Below are positions 36,563-48,106 of a stretch of DNA of 64,000 nucleotides, piece after piece. Source of the DNA: Neelides folsomi (Eukaryota > Arthropoda > Collembola > Neelipleona > Neelidae); the NCBI GenBank assembly GCA_034687125.1, contig JAQGBZ010000130.1, positions 96,199 to 160,198 of the forward strand, written 5' to 3'. Each line of letters starts with the position of its first letter. The stretch's first letter is position 1. Made by a program: the position numbers and the translations under genes. The notes beneath the pieces were generated by a model, which worked only from the letters and a program-made list of their open reading frames with translations, was not told the DNA's origin and did not search any database.

Positions 36563-37074
36563 ATGGGTGCATTAATGTCGACCGCCTCAATCCTCATTGA
36601 ATATGGAATATTTGGAATGACTCCAAACCATCTTGGACCGGTTCGATGGATTAATCAGGCCATTTTTATTTTTTTGAAGGTTATTTATAGATAATTATTA
36701 TTTAATTATTGAACCATTGGTTCCTCGTTGTCATTATTGATTGAGTGGCTATATTTTACACATTAAAATGAGGGAATTTAATGAATATAATACCTCTTTA
36801 TTTATTAAAGACTATTCTTCCTGGATTACCCATTCCGGATGTAATTAACGCCGAATTCCCTCTTCTGTCACTAACAAATACCGCAGTGGCCAGCATCATA
36901 CTTTACTTAAATGACTGTCTCTTTGCAAGCGACCTGACAAACCTCGGTGTCATTATTTTGAAAAAGGGATTGATGTGTTTGAAAGGCTTTACTGTAGTTT
37001 TCATATTATTATGCATTATAAGCACTGTTGTGAAACACAAAAAACCTCAAATGACTAAAGGCTTTTTCTTTTAA
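36563..37074 (+). CDS. small multi-pass membrane protein, paralogue 1 (5' end unclear)
   Basis: Exons 36563-36679 and 36811-37074 give M-G-A-L-M-S-T-A-S-I...I-F-I-F-L-K, then T-I-L-P-G-L-P, two strong hydrophobic helices and the tail K-K-P-Q-M-T-K-G-F-F-F. The second exon (264 bases) has exactly the length of the last exon of the downstream neighbour and a similar tail, so the two are tandem duplicates. This copy lacks the first part of the protein in the same frame. An open frame from 36450 would supply about 37 residues but is in a different frame and ends at 36560, so there is a frame break or an unrecognised exon. Family not recognised; four-helix topology expected for the full protein. 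Confidence 0.55.
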
Positions 37075-37367
37075 AATTATTCTTGTATAATTCATTTCAC
37101 AATCAACTAAATTTTATAATGGTAATAATGTAATTAATTGGAATTGTAAATAAACTACCCGTATCAGAATAAAAATTATACTAAAATAAATACCTTACAA
37201 TAAAGGACATTGTCAATTTTTTTAGTTTCAAAAAGCAAATGTTGCTAAATGATTTATATGATTTGATTTGATTAATTAAAAAATCACTGATATATGTTTA
37301 CAAAATTCTATTAATCCTCTAATTTAAACAAGTGTCCATACCCTGAATTCATTAAAGGATTCTAATA

Positions 37368-38069
37368 ATGATTTATGGGCCATTTAAAATTGGTGCCTTC
37401 ATTGGAAGCTCATATTTGATACTCCGAAATGTCTCGGGTAAAAAGTTTATTACCTATTATTTATTTATTAAAATGGATTGACTAACTTATGATACTTATG
37501 AATACGATATTGTAATTTGTATAATTCTATAAAAATGAAGAATAAAAATATCTAATCAGTGTATTAATTTTGAAAATTAGTATTGGAAATGAGCGACTTT
37601 AGAACGATCCTCACTGCAGCTTTTTTGTTTGCTTCTGGATTGACAATCCACCAAACATTGTTCACTTTTATGACTGGACAAATGGGGCTTCCAAGAGGGA
37701 TTTACATAATCCTTTATTTTTTCATAATTGAAGTATGTAATAAAAATTACCTTTCAATTTCTATGAAATGAATCAAAAAATAAATTTTTAATTTATTACA
37801 AATAGAGAATGCCATCCTTCAGACATCTCCTCCCATCTCCACATCAAATGAAGTTTATTCAATTGTGGGTTTTGATGTTCATTTTGAGTACAATTATCTA
37901 TCTGTTTGAATACCCAATTTTATGTCGCCATTCAGCGGTGGCATTGCAATTGCTACAAGCGACGGCCACCGGTCTCATTTATTTCTTTGGAGTATTTTTC
38001 ATGTGTGTGGCGGTAAATCTCATCATCAAGTTCAGAAGACCTCAATTAAACAAATCTTTTCTGTTTTAA
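37368..38069 (+). CDS. small four-helix membrane protein, paralogue 2
   Basis: Exons 37368-37437, 37581-37732 and 37806-38069 splice in frame to 161 aa. Hydrophobic segments: around residues 8-20 (weak), 28-45, 58-73, 90-108 and 120-142, about four membrane helices in all, with short charged ends. The C-terminal tail R-R-P-Q-L-N-K-S-F-L-F matches K-K-P-Q-M-T-K-G-F-F-F of paralogue 1, the pattern being (K/R)-P-Q-x-x-K-x-F-x-F-stop. The general shape recalls small tetraspan families, but I see no family-defining motif such as the tetraspanin C-C-G. The conserved terminal F-x-F could be an ER-export or trafficking signal. Function unknown. All donor and acceptor sites are canonical. Confidence 0.7.
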
Positions 38070-38570
38070 ATATAAATAAACTTCGATATCTTGTGTATTT
38101 CATTCATGATTGTAATGAAAATAAATTGAATTCTTTTTTGAACAAAATGTAATGAACGGTTTAATAGTAAAGTTATTGAAGGTTAAAAAAGGCGAAAAAT
38201 GAAGAATAATAATAAAATGTACACATATTTCAAATTCCCACCAAATGAAGCATGGGCTTGTGGCATGGTATAGGATAATGAAAAGTTTCAATGCGTGTGA
38301 CTATGAATGGTGGTTAAGCGATCAAAGTATCAAAGTCCTACTTCCCACTACCGGTTTAAAATTGTATTAGGGTTTAATAAGGCTAAAGTCCGTATTTAAT
38401 CAGTTTCAAGGTTTCAACCCTGTCCCCGTCGAGTCAACCCGAGTCAACCGGTGAATCATAATAATTAATCCTCAATTAAAGTCTAACATTTAGTGTATTC
38501 ATTATTTAAATGGTGAACAAATGGTTTAATGAGATCAATTGAAAACAAGCGTTAGGCCTTTGTCTGGAGA
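38070..38570. other. intergenic
   Basis: Spacer after the membrane protein gene. The part 38330-38450 is less AT-rich and contains GAGTCAACCCGAGTCAACC, a direct repeat of GAGTCAACC. It probably holds the promoter of the next gene. No coding frame. Confidence 0.5.
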
Positions 38571-39731
38571 ATGACGGGGACAACGGGGCAGGGCATTTGG
38601 CAAGAGTTACTTAATTCACCCATGCAAAATTTGGATTTTCTCATCCCTCCAATCGAATCTTTCAACCATGAACTGGTAAATTATTCATAAAAACATCATA
38701 ATTCGTGGTTATTCATGGATATGATAAATTGTTAACTTTTGTAACATTTAACATATCCTCATCCTTTCGTTATAATTGCGATCTAGGATTCTAGGATCAT
38801 TTTATTTATATAATTTCCACTTGTGCATTTATTTTATAATTTCGTTATATTATAAAACTTCATACGTTGAATTTGAAATATATTCCATTCATAAGGACTT
38901 GATCTTGTTTGAACTAAATTGAGCTCATTTTTCGATCTTGCAGGAAAGTTTAGTAAAAGGAAGTCCCCAAAGAGTTGGGAAATTCCACAAGCAAGTAAAA
39001 ACATTGAAGATCAAAGGACCAGATTCAATTACCTCAGGAGGGTCATCTTCAACCAGTGACTGGGGCGAATCTCCTTCAGCATCTCCAAGGTCAAAGTCAT
39101 CACCAACCAGCGAAGAACTCATGGAACAATATCGTCGAACCGAGAAGCTTCTTGAGCTTGACGAACAACTCAAGATGGAGGAAGCGAAAAAAATGGAAGC
39201 GATCTCGGCATCGATCAAATGGTATGACGAGTCACCGAACAAGATCAGTGGAAGCATTTTTGATCGTTGGGTCTACGCCAATGTTAATTTGCCGGACCTT
39301 TTGGAAAATATGAATATTGAGTCACAAGTGAAATTGCAACAATTTGGAAAACAAGAGAATTCATGGCGCGAGTACGAAATGTGGAGCCCAAAGCCGTTTG
39401 AATATTCTACGATCAAATACAATCACCCGGACGTGTTCCATGTAAGTTTGGAATTTTCGAACTACGAATTTTGTAATTAACATCTTTAATCAATATAAAT
39501 AATTATTATAATATGTATAGCTAATTTAAATTCAATAGAAAATGAAGAAATCATAGATTTTTAATATTTAAATAGGATGTCCAAAAAGTGGAAAGAGTGA
39601 TTCGATATGCACCAGTTATGAATTCTTACCTCATGAGGCCATCATTCATGAATCGGGTCAATATCGGAGTTATTGGGGATGGACGTCAAAAGCCCGAAAT
39701 CCCTTTCGACAATAATAATTACATTTTTTAA
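38571..39731 (+). CDS. unknown, largely disordered protein (252 aa)
   Basis: Exons 38571-38675, 38944-39441 and 39576-39731, all in phase, give 252 aa. The N-terminus has an amphipathic segment I-W-Q-E-L-L-N-S-P-M-Q-N-L. Then comes a Ser/Pro/Gly-rich low-complexity region (residues about 55-85), a short charged coiled-coil-like stretch (E-L-M-E-Q-Y-R-R-T-E-K-L-L-E-L-D-E) and conserved-looking aromatic segments F-D-R-W-V-Y-A-N-V and E-Y-E-M-W-S-P-K-P-F-E-Y-S-T-I-K. The last segment resembles one in the neighbour at 39867-42023 (Y-D-M-W-K-E-Q-P-F-E-F-Q-A-L-K). No domain is recognised and there is no signal peptide or membrane helix, so it is probably intracellular. Higher GC than the surroundings and clean splicing support a real gene. 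Confidence 0.65.
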
Positions 39732-39866
39732 ATTTTAAAAGTTCGAATATTGAAATGAATACCATTTTAATAATTTTTTTAAACATTAACTTTTAATTGA
39801 CTATAAAAACTCAATTGTTAATTAAATCTTTTTATTACTAAAACAATAGAATAACTTATTTGTTCA

Positions 39867-42023
39867 CTATTTTTCTGCGAGAAGCGCCTCGGCATAAGAT
39901 CGAAGATGAGGGGCAATTAAAATAGGTAGTTTGTTTCTTGGAAGTGGAATGAGAATTGTAGATTTCACTGGTGGAGCCTTCGGTGACAAAATTGGCGATT
40001 TCATGTCATCATCGTCGATTGGAGAGTATTTCGGAGACGATGGGAGGAAATGGAATACTTTTGATTCTTCATGTTTTGATCTTTTTGGAAGTTTGGGTGA
40101 AGTTCGCTTGTAGCTATTTTCATTCCCCATAGTTGTTCCAGAAATCGTCAAAGGATCCGAATGATGCAAAGGTCTCGGTAATTTAAATGAAACATCTCTT
40201 GTTTTGCTTTTCGTTGCACATGGCATTGGTGAATCGTGGAATCTTGGTTTCAAGCAAATTTCTGTTTTCATAACCTTTGTTGGTGGACTGGGCCCTTTCT
40301 CAATATCTGAACTTTCGACGATTTTTTTTGGTGAGAATTCGCATAAATCCAATGGAATTGGTTTGATCGGAGATCTCACCGCCTTAATGTACGGAGAAAG
40401 GTCCATTTGATCGAAATTCGAAGATAATGATATTTTCATCAATGGGGAAATGACATTTGATTCTGGGCGAGTTCCAATTGGCGACGGTGGTTTTATTGGA
40501 GTTGACATGAGAGGCTTGGGTTGAATCGGAGTGTCAGTGTTCTTTTTATTAGTCGACACTGGTGTCATTGGTGTGGATTGAAAGGTCGAGGAATTGACAT
40601 TGATGGACGTTTCAGTAGATGTTGTATCAATCGGTTTACTCCAAGGCGATCCGTAAAGAGATGTGGAACTCAAATGGATTCTATTCCAAGGCGATTTCCC
40701 CATTGGAACTGGACTCGGACTTGGACTTGGAGTTGGACTCGAAATCGGAGCAAATTTATTCCAGCAAGTTTCAACTTTTGGACTTTCACAGTTCTTTTCC
40801 TCAGGAACCTTAACGCTTTGATCATCCTCGTTCTTTTGTAAACGTAATATGGTATTAGATGTATGATTATTTTAAATGCTAATTTATTTATGTGAATATT
40901 TTAAATGCTAATCAAAATCAATTGAACTTATTCATAAAATTCATAATACAATAAAATAACTATTAATTTTTACTTATCATAACTTATCATTTATAAGCAT
41001 TTCAAAACTAAGCATTAAAAATTCAAGTTTTACCACTTGGAGGGAAAATGAAGACCCCCAATATTTCTTCAAAGCTTGAAATTCAAACGGTTGCTCTTTC
41101 CACATGTCGTAAAGTGGATATGTTGGATTGTCGTCTGGAATGAATTCCTTATATTTTCTTTTCTCTGGTACGATTCTTTGGACGTTGAATTGATTGTGGA
41201 AAGCAAAAGGATCAGTCGTTTGATTGGAGCCAGTATAGAAACCATTGTTGGAGTTTGAAGTGTAGACGCCAGTGTTTAAAGAGTAGAAGCCAGCACTGGA
41301 AGTCTTGAGACCAGCATTGGAAGTGTTGAGGCCATCATTGGAAGTGTTGAAGCCAGTATTTGATGTGTAGAAGCCAGCGTTTGAAGTGTAGAGGCCAGCG
41401 TTGGAGGTGTATGGACCAACATTGGAAGTGTTGAGACCAGTGTTAAAACCAAGAGTGAAACCAGTATTGAAACCCATGTCAAAATTAGCGTTTTGATAAT
41501 AAATTTCCAAATTAAAAATTTTCATTCCTTTCTTCTTTTCTTTTTCATTGACAGGAGTAACTTGAGTTGCTTCATCGGTTGTTTGAACTGCGACTGGAAC
41601 AACTTGTGCTGGAACATCTTGTATTGGTGTTGGATCATCTTGTCCTTGAACATCTTGTGCTGGAAGTGCTGGAAAAACTTGCGTTGGAAAAACTTGTGGT
41701 TTGAAGTCAAACTTTCTTGGTTTGAATTCCGGAACGTTGGTGTTGGTGAACTTTTTTTCACCGCTTGGCTTGGGCTTGTCAGCTAAGAGAAGTCGATTAA
41801 GAGTTTTCTTGGTTTCGTTTTCTTCGTCGTTGGCCCGAGCTGCATCATCATTTGCTTGAGCCACTTGACGCTTGAAGTCAAATCCTCGTGGCTTGAATTC
41901 GGGAACGTTGGCATTAATTACAAATTCTCGCTTCTTTTCTGACGAGCTAATTGATGTCCTGCTTGGGTCAGGAGAGAACAATAGGCGATTCAAAGTTTCC
42001 TCTGTCTCTTTATCATTATCCAT
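39867..42023 (-). CDS. disordered protein with two PAM2-like motifs and heptapeptide repeats
   Basis: Exon 1, 42023-41034 (330 codons); probable exon 2, 40832-39867, about 651 aa in total. The N-terminus carries a duplicated unit of about 45 residues: T-L-N-R-L-L...N-x-N-V-P-E-F-K-P-R-x-F-D-F-K. The core N-x-N-V-P-E-F-K-P fits the PAM2 consensus (LNxxAxxFxP), which binds the MLLE domain of poly(A)-binding protein, with Ala replaced by Val. Next is a Q/P/V-rich linker, then eight or so T-S-N-A-G-F-Y-type heptads (about 41450-41240) that look prion-like. Exon 2 is a Ser/Pro/Thr-rich region with S-P-W-N-R-I and repeated P-T-P-S-P-S-P. The exon 2 frame is open well upstream of its first Met and meets an acceptor, which favours one gene. 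Two separate genes remain possible. An RNA-granule role is inference. Confidence 0.65.
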
Positions 42024-42526
42024 CTTTAATTGTCACAATTCAAGAAGTTGAAAATCTATGAGCTTTATGAATTTAATCCTAAATTTTCATTCAATTTTCT
42101 GGAGAAATTTATCGATGGTTGGATTCATTAAAATGGAATTCTATGAGAACTTCTGTGAGAACTTTAGCAAAGGAAAATTCATTACATCTTATTATAGGTC
42201 AGATGGAACAGCGATGATGACCAATAAAGTAATTAAAGTGTATAGGTACATAAATGATATATGATTGATATAACTCACTTGTAATTGAAATTGGTAACTT
42301 TTATATTGTTGGCTTAAATTGGTGGAGGGCATTATAAAACTTTAAGGGGCGGCAAGAATCTAACACTCGCGAATGCTGTTGGTTCGTTGACCTAAAAGGA
42401 GTTTACTTTCCCTTGTTTATTCTTCTCACTCACGGACTCCCAGCGTCCGTTCTCCTCTTTCTCCCTTTTCTCTTTTCTTCATTTAAGATTTAAAGTTAAA
42501 TTTAAAAGAACCACGAGCTTAGGATA
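42024..42526. promoter_or_regulatory. divergent promoter spacer
   Basis: Head-to-head interval of 503 bases between the PAM2-like gene (-) and the gene at 42527 (+). The right half is a C/T-rich tract (about 42405-42485) ahead of the plus-strand start, typical of a TATA-less 5' UTR. An antisense 68-aa frame at 42058-42264 has no features. A shared bidirectional promoter is plausible but not shown. Confidence 0.4.
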
Positions 42527-43918
42527 ATGGACGGTGACGCCCATCCCAACTACATTTTGATTTCATCTCTCGAAGAGGAAAAGCCTCTTGGAACACTTGA
42601 AGAGAATTCGAGTGAAAATGAAATTGTTAAAGGCGTTGTTTCTTCTCTGCTTGGTAAGGAATTTTATGCTCATTAAGTTTTTTCTGTCAAAAATGCAAAG
42701 GATAAATAAATATTTATTATTTCATACATTTTCATGTATTATAAAATTATAATATGAGGTATGATAATAACTTGATTATCAGGCGAGATATTATTTCATG
42801 AATCTCGGAGTTCATCTAATCCTCTGATCGAAATTGTGGAACAAGAAAAGGTTATGATGACTTCCGATGAACAACTCGTCCCAACCACTCCAATTAAAGG
42901 ACATTCTGAAGTGCTCGAATCAATTATACAAAATAAGGAGACGTCGACAGAAACTAGTGATTTGATTGAAGGTAAATTTAACCGCTCGATTATTGTATAA
43001 GTTGCTTTCTCTTCCATACTATGAGCCGATTTGTAGTGTAAGTGTATATGTATATGAAATTGTAATATTTCAATGAATAATTATAATTCGATTTTTTAGT
43101 TCGCGACAACTGGACAATTCCATTCAATCCGGTTTACGTCGATTTTAGTGCAAATGCTAAACCTGGTATTCCATTTATTTTACTTATTGTTTGGCCCGGA
43201 GTTGAAATTCATTTTATTTATTTTGCATTGTTAATTTTAGAGACTCGTGAAATTTCATCCAACACAAGTCCTCCTCATTCTTATGATTTCTTGGTCGGTC
43301 GGAGTGATTCTGTTGTCCGGTTGTGGTCTGAGGATTCATTCCCTTATTATCAATCTTCTTCAAACCCGCTTCGAATTCTTACTGACGAAGACGAGCAACT
43401 TTTTTACGAGGACAAAACGGTTGAAGAAATCCCAATAAAGCCGCCAGAACAAATCGTCCCGGTCGATAACAACGTAATCCAGGGGATGAATTCGAAGCAA
43501 ATTAGCCAAGGGACCGCTGGAATACCACAAAAGAAAACAAAGCGAGAAGTGAATTCAAAGAAAATCTCTAAAGGATTGAAAAACACCAAGCTGTACGATC
43601 CTGAGTTTTATTGGGAAAATGAAAATGGTGGTAAATAATACATTTTTGCACATTGACATACACACTTACAGTTTGTTTACGGCCAATTAATTGTGGTACA
43701 ATAATGATCTTCATATTTAACTTCTTAACATATTATTTTATTTTATTCAAGGAGGAACAGACAAAGAAAACAGCCCCGAACAACTTGTTCCTTCAGTCGA
43801 CACTTCCATGAAGCGGAAACTTCCTATTCGCACGGGGCTTTCAAAGAGGAATTTGAAACCACTCCATCCCACATTCAACCCAGAGGATCTCGTTTCTCAA
43901 GATGATCAGGACGATTAA
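42527..43918 (+). CDS. disordered protein with RAD51AP1-like C-terminal motif
   Basis: Five exons: 42527-42653, about 42783-42971, 43100-43166, 43240-43632 and 43752-43918, all joined in phase 1 with GT-AG borders; about 315 aa. It is acidic and Ser/Pro/Glu-rich with no folded domain seen. Near the C-terminus it reads P-I-R-T-G-L-S-K-R-N-L-K-P-L-H-P. This closely resembles the RAD51-binding tail of RAD51AP1, which has the pattern R-x-G-L-S-R-x-x-R-V-K-P-L-H-P. Preceding K-E-N-S-P and a basic patch K-R-K fit a nuclear protein. If the motif is genuine, the protein would touch the RAD51 recombinase in homologous recombination. The rest does not resemble RAD51AP1 in a way I can see, and one short motif is limited evidence. 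Confidence 0.65.
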
Positions 43919-44790
43919 TCGCAACTTGGTTAATCCTTTTATTTACTTAAAATTCTTTACTTCTTTTGTTATTTTATTAATCCTTCAATGATTCAATGTT
44001 ATTTTTCTTAAAGCCTTAAACTTAAACATCTCGTTTCCTTTTAAACATTCATAGATAATATTTTTATAGAAAAAGTTTTAATTTTTGTTTGTTAAACGAC
44101 TAAAGATGATTCTTATTTGTTGGTCCTTTGCAATACACAAAATTTATTCAAATAGCTAAATTTTCAAGTTAAAAGTCTTGTATGTATTTACTGTTACATT
44201 AATAAATTCATTTATTATCAAATCTACTGATACTTTGTTGTCAATTATATAATATGAATGATCGATTTGCATAATGGAATCAAATAGTCGTAAACAAATT
44301 CACTGTTTGGTTTTATATCATGAAGACTTCCTGAGATTAGAAATTGAATAATAAAACATACATTGCATCGAAATTCATCATGTATTTCTCGCCGTCAAAG
44401 GAGAAAAGTTATATTGGTTATTTTGCCAATATACAATAAAATTGATAATTTGATAACCTGCTTTGTATGTATTATTACGATAATGCATTAGCTATTAATG
44501 ATAAATATTAGATTATGAGATTTCTAATACATAATATGTATTGAAAATCAGTTTGATATTACTTTATGTATACATAGGTAAGCACACAATGTGGAGAAAA
44601 AAAATTCCTATTTATCAATTGGTGAATTGGATCAATCAATTTCCCTTCAGCTTCATAATCAATTACCGATTTTGACTACTAGTTGAAAATTAACAAGCTA
44701 TTCGATGAGATTCGATTTAATTTACAATTTCTAAAATCCCTTATGAAAAGTCGGTTTAAACCTTAGCTATTTATCACCAATAAGTTAAAG
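43919..44790. other. intergenic, no gene seen
   Basis: AT-rich spacer between two plus-strand genes. It should hold the 3' UTR of the gene ending at 43918 and the promoter of the transporter. Nothing coding. Confidence 0.5.
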
Positions 44791-47700
44791 ATGGAGAATT
44801 ATTTCGGTGTCGTTGATTATTTGGTCGTAGGAGGAACTTTGCTCTTTTCTCTCCTTATAGGTGTTTATTATGCGACGTGTGCAAAGCAAGCTACAAATGA
44901 AGATCTTTTGGGTAAAACATTAAAAAGACATTTGAAGAAAAAGTATTTTTCATTGCTCAAACATTGTAAATTTTTCTTTTTCTCTCTTTACTACAACAGT
45001 TGGTGGACGGAATATGGGAATTATGCCAATTGCGGCTTCAATGCTTGTCACTTATTTGTCGGCCATTACAGTTTTAGGTAAGAAATGAAAACAAATAATT
45101 TCTTAAAACTGCCATATTTAAATCTTTCTATATTGTAAGATACAAATACTTATCTGACTTATATGGTACATTATTTGAATTGGTTTTAATTCTAATGCTT
45201 TAATTCTAATTCTTTGTTAATGAAGGTTATCCTGCTGAGGTTTATGCCCATGGAATTCAAATTTTCATGAGTACTTTAACCTATGTACTTGTTGTTCCAT
45301 TTAGCGTCTACTTCTTTATGACCGTATTTTACAAAATGCAGCTGACGAGTGTTTATGAGGTTTCAATTTTGTTAACCTCTATATTTAATAGGCTTTCTTT
45401 AGTACAATTTAACTTGGGGAAGCTAAAACTTTTACTTATTGATTCCAATTCAAATTGTATACCTAGGTATACAAACTATTAAGTACTTTTAACTTTCTAT
45501 CTGTATATGCGCATTGATTTTAATGTACCTTATTACTATTTATTTTTCTAGTATTTGGAATATCGATTCGAATCCGTTTTCGTCCGTTGGCTCGCGTCTT
45601 TGATTTTCATTATTCAAATGGCGATGTTTATGGGAGTTTGTTTATTTGCTCCTTCGATTGCTTTGAGTGCCTTCATGGGTTTCAAATTATGGCAATCGGT
45701 GATTGGACTCGGACTTTGTGCAACAATTTACACTTCAATTGTAATTTTGTTTATATTATGTTTTTAAAACAATTTACTTTACACTTACACTAACAGCTAA
45801 CATTAAGTATTAGCATTGATTTATTAATTTTACGCATGTTGATTTTATTTTACAGTTCTTTTAATTATCATATTTTAATTTTCAGGGTGGATTGAAAGCA
45901 GGTAACGAAAAAATTTTTATCATTAAAAATTGTAAAAATGTAATGTAATGCCAAATGTACTGATAATTCTATATTTGATTCAAAAGTTGTATGGACGGAC
46001 GTGTTTCAACTTTTTATGATCATGGGTGGAATGATTGCTATTTTAATTCGCGGGTTCGTGGCATCTGATGGAATCGCTTCTGCTTTCTCTACTGCTTATG
46101 AACACGGGAGACTCGAACTTTTTAAGTAACTAATTATTTTAACTTTTATTTTATTCATCAATATCATCACTGCTAATCTGCTAAAATTATTTTTTTGTGA
46201 ATGATTTAATGAATAGTTTTTCGATTGATCCATTCATGCGGCACAACACTTTGAATTTCTTCCTCGGCCAAGGATTTACTATTTTTTGTCTTTATGGAAC
46301 TCACCAACCCCAAGTTCAAAGATATTGCAGTCTGCCATCACTTAGACATGCCATTAAGTATGCTTATTTAAATATGCTAGAATCATTCAATATTATTTAA
46401 CTTATTTATATTATTTATTTATTATATTTGAATTTTAACTAATCCCTTTTTAATTATTTTAACAGAGCAACCATCTTTGCAATTCCACTCAACGTTTTCA
46501 CCGTTGCTCTCTGTCTCGTTGCAGGAATTGTGATTTTCTCTTCTTACTCAGGATGTGACCCAATAGCAGTTGGCCATATCCAACGTGTTGACTCAATTGT
46601 TCCTTATTTTGTAATTGATAAACTCAATTTCCTTCCTGGGATGCTCGGGTTATTTACTGCTTGCGTATTTAGTGCTTCACTCAGGTTTGTAAAGATTAAA
46701 AAACAAATGATTAATTTTATTATTTTTTTAGTATTCGCATCCAACATTGATCTTATAATTTGATGGATTTCCTTTAATTTAATCAAATAATTTGTTTAAT
46801 TTATTTGGCGAATTGGATTTTTATTTTAGTACATTGTCATCAGGACTCAATTCATTAGCTGCTGTGACGTATGAAGACTTTTTAATTAAAATAGATTATT
46901 TTAAAAGGATGGACTCCAAGGCTCATGCAAACCTTGTTAGAATTCTTGGTAAATGTTTAATTATTACAAATTACTTGGGCTATTCCCCCTTTTTCTTTCA
47001 TTACAACCTTCTTTGTTATATTACACATTATGTACTTAAAGTATCGTAACTAATTAACTTTTTGGTAAATTATAGCTGTTTTCTATGGAGTATTAAGCAT
47101 AGCTCTTGCCTTCGTTGCTCAAAATATGGTAAAAAAGTTTTCCCTTAACACAAACAAAGAAATATTTATAACGTGGCTCATAAAATATATACCAAATCTC
47201 ACACCGTAAGTTCTAAACACATGACTTATTAAAATTTCTAGGGCAACATTTTAGCTGCGACTCTCACAGCGTTGGGAGCTCTGAGCGGTCCACTCGGCGC
47301 TGTTTTTGCCATGGGGCTCCTCATGCCATTTATAAATCGATATGTAATTTTCCCGACCTTCATTTCACAATATTCTTAATCTTTCTCCCAATTGCCATTA
47401 AATAGCGAAGAAATGACCCAATGTGGATTAACTTTATAGGGAGCATTGGCTGGAATGACTACTGGTTTTATAGTTATGGTATGGCTTACTCTCAATGCTT
47501 TCCGAATGGGAGTCAACCACACGCCTCTCCCCTTCACTTTCGACAAATGTGAAGATCAGAATTTCACCAAAATTGAACAACAAGCTCATAAACCTCAAGA
47601 TTTGTAAGTTTATTTAATACTATTAAACAAATTAATTATCTATAATTTGCTAAATGTGATTGATAACCGAATAACAGAATATTAATTACAATCTTTTTGA

Positions 47701-48106
47701 ATTGAACTTTTTGCATTAGATTTGTATAATTATTTAAATAGAGTTTTTTTAACATTAAAGGGAATGGCCAGAGAAGTTATACACCGTTAGTTATATTATG
47801 TATCCCTTCATCGGCGGCGTCATCACTTTCGTTGTCTCAACCATTGTGAGCGTCGCGACTGGGGGATTTTGTTCTTCTAGTTCTGTAGCTTCTGATTATC
47901 TTCATCCGCTTGTGCGAGGAAACAGGGAAGACTCAGAAACAAAGAAAAGAAGGATGAACAACATCGACAGAATTAGACAAGAGAACAATACTAAAGACGG
48001 AGCTTTACAATTCAGCCCAACCACTCCGTTATCTCCAGATTTCGGGGATGCCACAGTGCTCAAACCTTTACTTTACAGAAGGCCATCATTGGATAAAAAT
48101 GTCTAA
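44791..48106 (+). CDS. sodium/solute symporter, SLC5 family
   Basis: About thirteen short exons. The start at 44791 gives F-G-V-V-D-Y-L-V-V-G-G-T-L-L-F-S-L-L-I-G-V-Y-Y-A, the first helix of arthropod SLC5 monocarboxylate/multivitamin-type carriers. G-G-R-N-M-G-I-M-P-I-A-A-S-M-L follows directly, then Y-P-A-E-V-Y, Y-L-E-Y-R-F (about 45550), V-V-W-T-D-V-F-Q-L-F-M-I-M-G-G (about 45990), Q-P-Q-V-Q-R-Y (about 46305), L-S-S-G-L-N-S-L-A-A-V-T (about 46840) and G-P-L-G-A-V-F-A-M-G (about 47290), all conserved in the family. There are about 13 membrane helices and a charged cytoplasmic tail ending at 48106. These carriers use the sodium gradient to import small organic anions or vitamins at the plasma membrane. 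The substrate cannot be set by eye. No break was noted. Confidence 0.9.
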
